Assembly: GCA_028870635.1 (NCBI GenBank)
Contig: JAGWPE010000100.1
Span: forward strand, 1-45,256
Reading direction: 5' to 3'
Length of the DNA: 45,256 bases
Origin: Gammaproteobacteria bacterium
Lineage (GTDB): Bacteria > Pseudomonadota > Gammaproteobacteria > Steroidobacterales > Steroidobacteraceae
The position numbers and the translations under genes were made by a program. Below are positions 40,559 through 45,256 of this stretch, in pieces (position 1 is the stretch's first letter; each line of letters opens with the position of its first letter). The notes beneath the pieces were generated by a model. The model was not told where the DNA came from, did not search any database, and saw nothing but the letters and a program-made list of their open reading frames with translations.

Positions 40559-41269
40559 CAGCCAGCCCTCCAGCGCCGCGGTGACCGCCTGCGGGCGTTC
40601 CAGGGTGGTCATGTGGCCGCTATCCTCGATGACCGCGAGGCGCGCTCCGGTGATCATCCTGGCGATCTCCTCGTGCCGCGCCAGTGGGCTCCAGCCGTCC
40701 TGACGCCCGCAAAGAACCAGGGTCCGGCAGCGAACGGCGCGCATCACCGGCTCGGCCGAAGGGCGGTCGAGCAGAGCGCGGATCTGCGCGGCGAAGATAC
40801 CGGGTGTCTTGCGCGCGATCATCGCGAGGATGCACTCGATCAGCGCCTCATCCTGCAGCCGATCGGGATGGACCATCCCCCGCAGCCACTCCCGGCCCAT
40901 GACCCGCATGCCCTGCGACAAGGCAATGTCCAGCAGGCGGTATCGCTTGGCAGCCTCGGCCTCGCCGGCCTCCCCTTCGGGCCTCGCCTGATGCCCGGTA
41001 TCGAGCAGGGCCAGCCTCGCAACGCGCTGCGGTGCGTTACGCAGGATCTCCAGCGCCACGCGGCCGCCCATGGAGTGGCCGGCGAGCGAGAACCGCGACG
41101 GAGCCGACTCGAGCGCCGATTTCGCCATCGACGCCAGCGAATCGGCTGCGCCGTAGTCGGCGACGATGCAGTCGTAGCGGCCCGACAACGCGGCGATCTG
41201 CGGTTCCCAGACGGCGCGATCGCACAACAGTCCCGGCAGCAACACCAAGGCGTGCGGATTCCGGCTCAT
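40544..41269 (-). CDS. Alpha/beta hydrolase
   Basis: A 241-residue serine hydrolase. The nucleophile Ser 66 is in the elbow SLAGHSMGGRVAL, the acid is probably Asp in LVLCGRQDGWSP, and the His is in IEDSGHMTTLERP. A cap domain lies between the nucleophile and the acid. The substrate is unknown; esters, lactones or CoA-linked acyls are all handled by this fold. The ATG lies two bases after the stop of the acetoacetyl-CoA synthetase gene, so the two are one operon. The frame extends further upstream only as an overlap with that gene. Confidence 0.88.
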   Translation of the reverse strand: MSRNPHALVLLPGLLCDRAVWEPQIAALSGRYDCIVADYGAADSLASMAKSALESAPSRFSLAGHSMGGRVALEILRNAPQRVARLALLDTGHQARPEGEAGEAEAAKRYRLLDIALSQGMRVMGREWLRGMVHPDRLQDEALIECILAMIARKTPGIFAAQIRALLDRPSAEPVMRAVRCRTLVLCGRQDGWSPLARHEEIARMITGARLAVIEDSGHMTTLERPQAVTAALEGWLAAAD

Positions 41270-41271
41270 TG

Positions 41272-43263
41272 TCAGGACTTGCCCAGGCTGTAATCCTGCT
41301 GAGTGGCGGCGTACTCGATGAAGAAATCGAGCGCGCGCGGATCGGCCATGGCGCTCACGTTGGCCGCCTTCTCCGGCGCCATGCCGAGGAGGATCCGCCG
41401 CACCGGTACCTCCATCTTCTTGCCCGTGAGCGTCATGGGAATGGCCGGCACGGGGATGATCTTGTCGGGAACATGGCGGGCCGTGCACTCGCGGCGCAAG
41501 GTCTCGCGGATACTGTCAGCGGACGCGGCGACGGCCGCCCCGGGCGCGAGCTTGACGAAAAGCGGCATGAAGAATCCGCCGTCCGGCAGGTCGAGGTTCA
41601 CGATCAAGCTGTCCTCCACCTCGGGCAGAGCAGCAAGCGCGCGGTAGATCTCCGCCGTGCCGATCCTCACTCCGTAGCGGTTGAGCGTGGCATCCGAGCG
41701 CCCCAGCACGAAACAGCCGCCGCGTGCATTGATGCGAAAGAAATCCCCGTGCCGCCAAACGCCCGGGAACTGCTCGAAGTAGCTCTCCCGATAACGCTGG
41801 CCGTCGGGATCGTTCCAGAAGGCGACCGGCATGGAAGGCAGGGGCTGCGTGATGACCAGCTCGCCGACTTCATCGATCACGCTCGCACCGCGCTCGTTGA
41901 ACGCCTCGACTGATACTCCCAGCGAGGGCGCCTGGATCTCCCCGGCGTATACCGGCAGCGTCGGCACGCCGCCCACGAATCCGGTGCAGCAATCGGTGCC
42001 CCCGCTGCCGTTGGCCACCCACAAGTCCTGCTTCACGTTGGAGTAGAACCAGGCCATGCAGCCCGCAGTGGCGGGAGAGCCGGCGAGAGAAATGCTTTTC
42101 AGGCGTGACAGGTCATAGCGCTCGCGCGGGACCACGCCCGAGCGCGCCATCTGCTCCACGTATGTCGGGCTGGCTCCCAGCATGGTGGCGTCCGCGTCGC
42201 GAGCCAGCTTCCACAGGACATCCGGAAAGGGGTGTGCGGGACTGCCGTCGTAGAGAACGGGGATCGCGCCGGTTGCGAGCGTGCTGGCGAGGAAGTTCCA
42301 CAGCATCCAACCCGTAGTGGTGTAGAAGAGCAGCCGCTCACCCGGATGCAGATCGAAATGAAAGACCGCGTTCTTTTGCGTCTCCAGCAGAATGCCGCCA
42401 TGGCCGTGCACGATCGCCTTGGGGAGTCCCGTCGTGCCGGAAGAGAACAGCGTCCACAGCGGCTGATCAAAGGGTACTTGCTCGAAGCGGAACTCGGCGG
42501 CATCGATGGCGGGGTGGTCGAGCACCTCGGACCAGGGCAAAGCGTCGGAGCACGGCGGGGCGGCGGCCGGGTCGAGGTAGGGCAGGTAGATCACCTCTCG
42601 CAAAGTGGGAAGCCCGGCGAGAATCCGCTCGAGCTCGCCCCTGCGATCGAAGGGTTTGCCGCCGTACCGGTAGCCGTCAACGCAAAACAGTATCTTCGGC
42701 GAGAGCTGCGCGAGCCGATCCAGGACGCCCCGCTCGCCGAAGTCCGGCGAGCAGCATGCCCAGATCGCCCCCACCGCCGTGGCAGCCAGCATGGCCACCA
42801 CGGTCTGTGGGATGTTCGGCATCCAGGCGGCCACCCGGTCTCCCGGTTGTACGCCGAGGGCGCGCAAGCGCGTGGCCAGAATACGAACCTGCCGGCCGAG
42901 CTCCGGCCAGGCCAGAGCCTCCAGCGGCCGGCTCTCGCTGGCATGCAGCAGAGCGATGCCTCCCTTCCGCTCCCGGCGGAGCACGTTCTGAGCGTAGTTG
43001 AGGCGTGCGCCGGGGAACCACTCCGCCCCCGGCATGGATCGGCGGCCCAGCACCTGCGTGTACGGGGAGGAGGCCTCCACGCCGAGGTAGTCCCATAACG
43101 CGCCCCAGAACGACTCCAGGTCCTCGACCGACCAGCGCCAGAGCTCCCTGTAATCGCCGAGCGAGACCCCGCGCTCCCGCTCCAGCCACCGTCCGAACGC
43201 GGTTATGTTGGCATGCTGGATCCGCTCGGCACTCGGTGTCCAGAGAATCTCACCCTCTCGCAT
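41272..43263 (-). CDS. Acetoacetate-CoA ligase (acetoacetyl-CoA synthetase)
   Basis: A 663-residue ANL-family ligase, the normal length for acetoacetyl-CoA synthetase. The N-terminal block LWTPSAERIQHANITAFGRWL and the segment WFPGARLNYAQNVL are family marks. The AMP-binding motif is LFSSGTTGLPKAIVHGHGG, followed by YTTTGWMLWNF and GSGGTDCCTGFVGG. The C-terminal Lys used for adenylation is in LTGKKMEVPVRRIL. It activates acetoacetate to its CoA ester with ATP, for ketone-body use or polymer turnover. It precedes the alpha/beta hydrolase in one operon and follows the second TonB receptor gene by 22 bases, so all three may share a transcript. Confidence 0.93.
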   Translation of the reverse strand: MREGEILWTPSAERIQHANITAFGRWLERERGVSLGDYRELWRWSVEDLESFWGALWDYLGVEASSPYTQVLGRRSMPGAEWFPGARLNYAQNVLRRERKGGIALLHASESRPLEALAWPELGRQVRILATRLRALGVQPGDRVAAWMPNIPQTVVAMLAATAVGAIWACCSPDFGERGVLDRLAQLSPKILFCVDGYRYGGKPFDRRGELERILAGLPTLREVIYLPYLDPAAAPPCSDALPWSEVLDHPAIDAAEFRFEQVPFDQPLWTLFSSGTTGLPKAIVHGHGGILLETQKNAVFHFDLHPGERLLFYTTTGWMLWNFLASTLATGAIPVLYDGSPAHPFPDVLWKLARDADATMLGASPTYVEQMARSGVVPRERYDLSRLKSISLAGSPATAGCMAWFYSNVKQDLWVANGSGGTDCCTGFVGGVPTLPVYAGEIQAPSLGVSVEAFNERGASVIDEVGELVITQPLPSMPVAFWNDPDGQRYRESYFEQFPGVWRHGDFFRINARGGCFVLGRSDATLNRYGVRIGTAEIYRALAALPEVEDSLIVNLDLPDGGFFMPLFVKLAPGAAVAASADSIRETLRRECTARHVPDKIIPVPAIPMTLTGKKMEVPVRRILLGMAPEKAANVSAMADPRALDFFIEYAATQQDYSLGKS

Positions 43264-43285
43264 CGATGCTCGCGCTTACCCCCGC

Positions 43286-45256
43286 CTACTCGCCCATCTG
43301 CACACGCAGCGTGGCGTACCACTCCCGCGGGGCATTGTAGTAGGCGTCTATGAAACCGGCGGCATAGTTCGGCTGGCCCGAGGTGACGTAGCGGTCGTTG
43401 GTGAGATTGGTGCCGCCAACGGCAACGTCGTACTGTCCCGAGGGCGAGACGTAATGGAGCGAGGCATCCAGATTGCGCGTGACCGGACGCCACATCTGCG
43501 GCGTATTGAGCGAATCGTTGAACATGCTCGTAATGTAGCTGAATACAGGGATGAAGCGCAGCTGCGCCTGGTTGTTCAGCTCATACGTATAGACCGGATT
43601 GAAGGTGAACTTCCATCGAGGCGTCTTCGGCAGCCTGGCATTGAGCGGCGAGCCGCCGAGGCTGATGCTGCAGCCGGCCGCCTGTCCGCCGGGGCACACC
43701 GTGGTGCCATCGGGCAAGGCAGTCTCGGGGATGTTCGCATCAGCGTTCACGTATGTGTAGTACGCGTCCAGGAATGCCGCCGAGCCGTTGAGCTCCAGGC
43801 CCGTGTCCCCCACCAGCGACTGGGCCTGCAGCTCCCAGCCGAGGATCTTGGCGTTGCCGGCGTTGACGAGCGTCGGCGATGCGCCATGCTGCACGTTCAG
43901 CTGGATGGCATCGAAATCAGTATCGAACACGTCCGTGTTGACGATGAGATGCCGGTTGAACCAGGAGGACTTGAGCCCGAGCTCCCAGGCTTTGGAGGTT
44001 TCCGGGCCGAACTCGGCATCCTTGGGCGAGGGCTCCGGACCCGAGACACGGGTGGTCCAGCCTCCGGCCATGAAGCCCTTGCTCCAGCTCAAGTACGCCA
44101 TCACGTCGTCGTTGAAATGAAACTGGATGCCGGCGGTCGGATCGAAGATGTGCCACTGCTGGCCGTCCGAGGTGCCGGGGAAATAATGCAGGAAGGGCTG
44201 GCCGGTCAGCACTGGATAGAGAGCCGATCCGAGCGGAAAGGAGTTGAGATCGCTCTGCCCGGGAAGGAAGTACGCCTGCGCATCCGTGTAACGGCCGCCC
44301 AAGGTGAATCCCCAGTGCGCGGTGGGATTGTAGTCCGCGTGAAAGTAAGCCGCGTAGTTGACGTTCTCAGCGTCGTTCGAGACGTCATAGACTTCCAGTA
44401 TTCCCTCGAACGGTACGTAGTCGTGCACGTAGCCGGCTTCCTTGAAGTAATAAAGGCCGGTGACGTAGTTGAGCTTGCCGTCGAGCGCCTTGCCGAGGAG
44501 CTGGAGCTCCTGGGAGACCTGATACTGGTGCTGCGCGTCGATCACCTGGAAGAGCGTCTCGGGCGTGCCGTCGAGCTCCGTGCCGATCCGCCAGCGCATC
44601 TGCCGATACCCGGTGATCGACTTGACGCTCAGGTCGTCGTTGATCTGGTAGTCACCGGTCAGCGAGAAGCCGAAGACGTCGCTGCGCGCAAAGTCGAGGC
44701 CGACGCCGTAAGTCGTGTCGATGTTGCCGGTATTGCTGGCGGCACTGCCGAGATAGATGCGCGGAGTGTTGGTACCGAGATAGGTCGTGCCCGGATGATC
44801 GTTGATGTTGAAGGGCCCGGCGGGCCCGCCGACGTATCCCGCCCCCAGGAGCGGCGCGCCGCCGATCGACAGGCCCGGCACATGCGCGCGCGGCTGCGAG
44901 CAGATACCCCCAAACAACGCGTTGTCCTGCGAGCCGACCGGGAAGATCGGACCGATGCCCGGGATGGTCGTGGCCGCCGCGATGGCGCCCGGCAGGGTCG
45001 AGGCGTTGTTGCCGATGCACAGGTTGTACAGTGTCGAGAAAGTGGACGACAGCAGGTTCCCGGAATACGTCGCCACCACGACATTCGGCAGGGCGGTCTG
45101 GTTTTCGTGCGTCCAGTCACCCGTAAAGGTGAGCTTCAGCTTGTCGGTGGCGAGCCACAGCACCTTCGAGCGCATCATGGTCACACCGGTGCCCCCGTAG
45201 TCGCTCCCGGTCGCATAGCCGGACTCGGGATAGGCGGTCAGCGGGTCGACCACGAA
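43286..45256 (-). CDS. TonB-dependent receptor, beta-barrel part (N terminus outside window)
   Basis: The frame is open to the right window edge; about 656 residues of barrel are visible. Typical barrel pieces are the alternating strands in TTYGVGLDFARSDVFGFSLTGDYQI, VSQELQLLGKALDGKLNYVTGLYYF, TAHWGFTLGGRYTDAQ, YLSWSKGFMAGGWTTR and the C-terminal FNPVYTYELNNQAQLRF, ending VAVGGTNLTNDRYVTSG and REWYATLRVQMGE. The plug and signal peptide lie beyond the window. It belongs to the large barrel group often tied to plant or aromatic compound uptake in sphingomonad-like bacteria, but the substrate is unknown. It lies upstream of the acetoacetyl-CoA synthetase gene on the same strand. Confidence 0.92.
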   Translation of the reverse strand, partial: FVVDPLTAYPESGYATGSDYGGTGVTMMRSKVLWLATDKLKLTFTGDWTHENQTALPNVVVATYSGNLLSSTFSTLYNLCIGNNASTLPGAIAAATTIPGIGPIFPVGSQDNALFGGICSQPRAHVPGLSIGGAPLLGAGYVGGPAGPFNINDHPGTTYLGTNTPRIYLGSAASNTGNIDTTYGVGLDFARSDVFGFSLTGDYQINDDLSVKSITGYRQMRWRIGTELDGTPETLFQVIDAQHQYQVSQELQLLGKALDGKLNYVTGLYYFKEAGYVHDYVPFEGILEVYDVSNDAENVNYAAYFHADYNPTAHWGFTLGGRYTDAQAYFLPGQSDLNSFPLGSALYPVLTGQPFLHYFPGTSDGQQWHIFDPTAGIQFHFNDDVMAYLSWSKGFMAGGWTTRVSGPEPSPKDAEFGPETSKAWELGLKSSWFNRHLIVNTDVFDTDFDAIQLNVQHGASPTLVNAGNAKILGWELQAQSLVGDTGLELNGSAAFLDAYYTYVNADANIPETALPDGTTVCPGGQAAGCSISLGGSPLNARLPKTPRWKFTFNPVYTYELNNQAQLRFIPVFSYITSMFNDSLNTPQMWRPVTRNLDASLHYVSPSGQYDVAVGGTNLTNDRYVTSGQPNYAAGFIDAYYNAPREWYATLRVQMGE

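Overview
The window reads as chromosomal DNA of a strongly GC-rich, aerobic, Gram-negative proteobacterium. Evidence: two TonB-dependent outer-membrane receptors, Tat-exported and cytoplasmic molybdoenzymes, soluble c-type cytochromes, and DUF3617/DUF6356 and LigM-like proteins of the kind common in Sphingomonadales and in Steroidobacter/Solimonas-type gammaproteobacteria. I cannot settle the order from sequence alone. No tRNA, rRNA, CRISPR array, IS element or phage gene was seen. Genes are densely packed, many with ATGA stop/start overlaps.

Layout. 1-5.8 kb: small metabolic and stress genes (a truncated zincin-like exported protein, DoxX, HutD coupled to a persulfide-dioxygenase/rhodanese fusion, an exported peroxiredoxin, DUF1330, a secreted M20 peptidase). 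5.8-9.9 kb: a TonB receptor divergent from an IclR regulator, followed by a cytochrome c. 9.9-21.3 kb: the most distinctive part, a minus-strand block coding for a tryptophan-tryptophylquinone (TTQ) amine dehydrogenase (mauB, mauA), its maturation factors (mauE, mauD), a FAD amine/amino-acid oxidase-like protein, a TauE/SafE-type permease, a cytochrome c, an IorA/IorB-type molybdenum hydroxylase and a class III aminotransferase, with a divergent MocR regulator. 21.5-23.2 kb: two exported proteins. 23.3-28.7 kb: a LysR regulator divergent from a SoeABC-like molybdenum sulfite dehydrogenase. 28.8-31.1 kb: DUF6356, Lrp/AsnC, amidohydrolase. 31.2-40.5 kb: an aromatic module with a FAD hydroxylase, two closely related LigM-like tetrahydrofolate-dependent O-demethylases, an aldehyde dehydrogenase, an alcohol dehydrogenase-like MDR protein, and LysR and AraC regulators. 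40.5-45.3 kb: alpha/beta hydrolase, acetoacetyl-CoA synthetase and a second TonB receptor that runs off the window.

How the genes may work together (inference). The 9.4-21.3 kb block looks like an amine-to-acid oxidation unit. The TTQ dehydrogenase would turn a primary amine into an aldehyde in the periplasm. The Tat-exported molybdenum hydroxylase could then oxidise the aldehyde or another organic substrate, with both enzymes passing electrons to the small cytochromes c. The aminotransferase and the FAD oxidase would handle amines or amino acids in the cytoplasm. A 22-base AT-rich element occurs in the TonB-receptor/IclR intergenic region and again just before the FAD-oxidase/mauBA operon with a single difference, which ties the receptor and the amine operon to one regulator. 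The 31-40 kb block looks like peripheral catabolism of methoxylated aromatics without the ring-cleavage genes.
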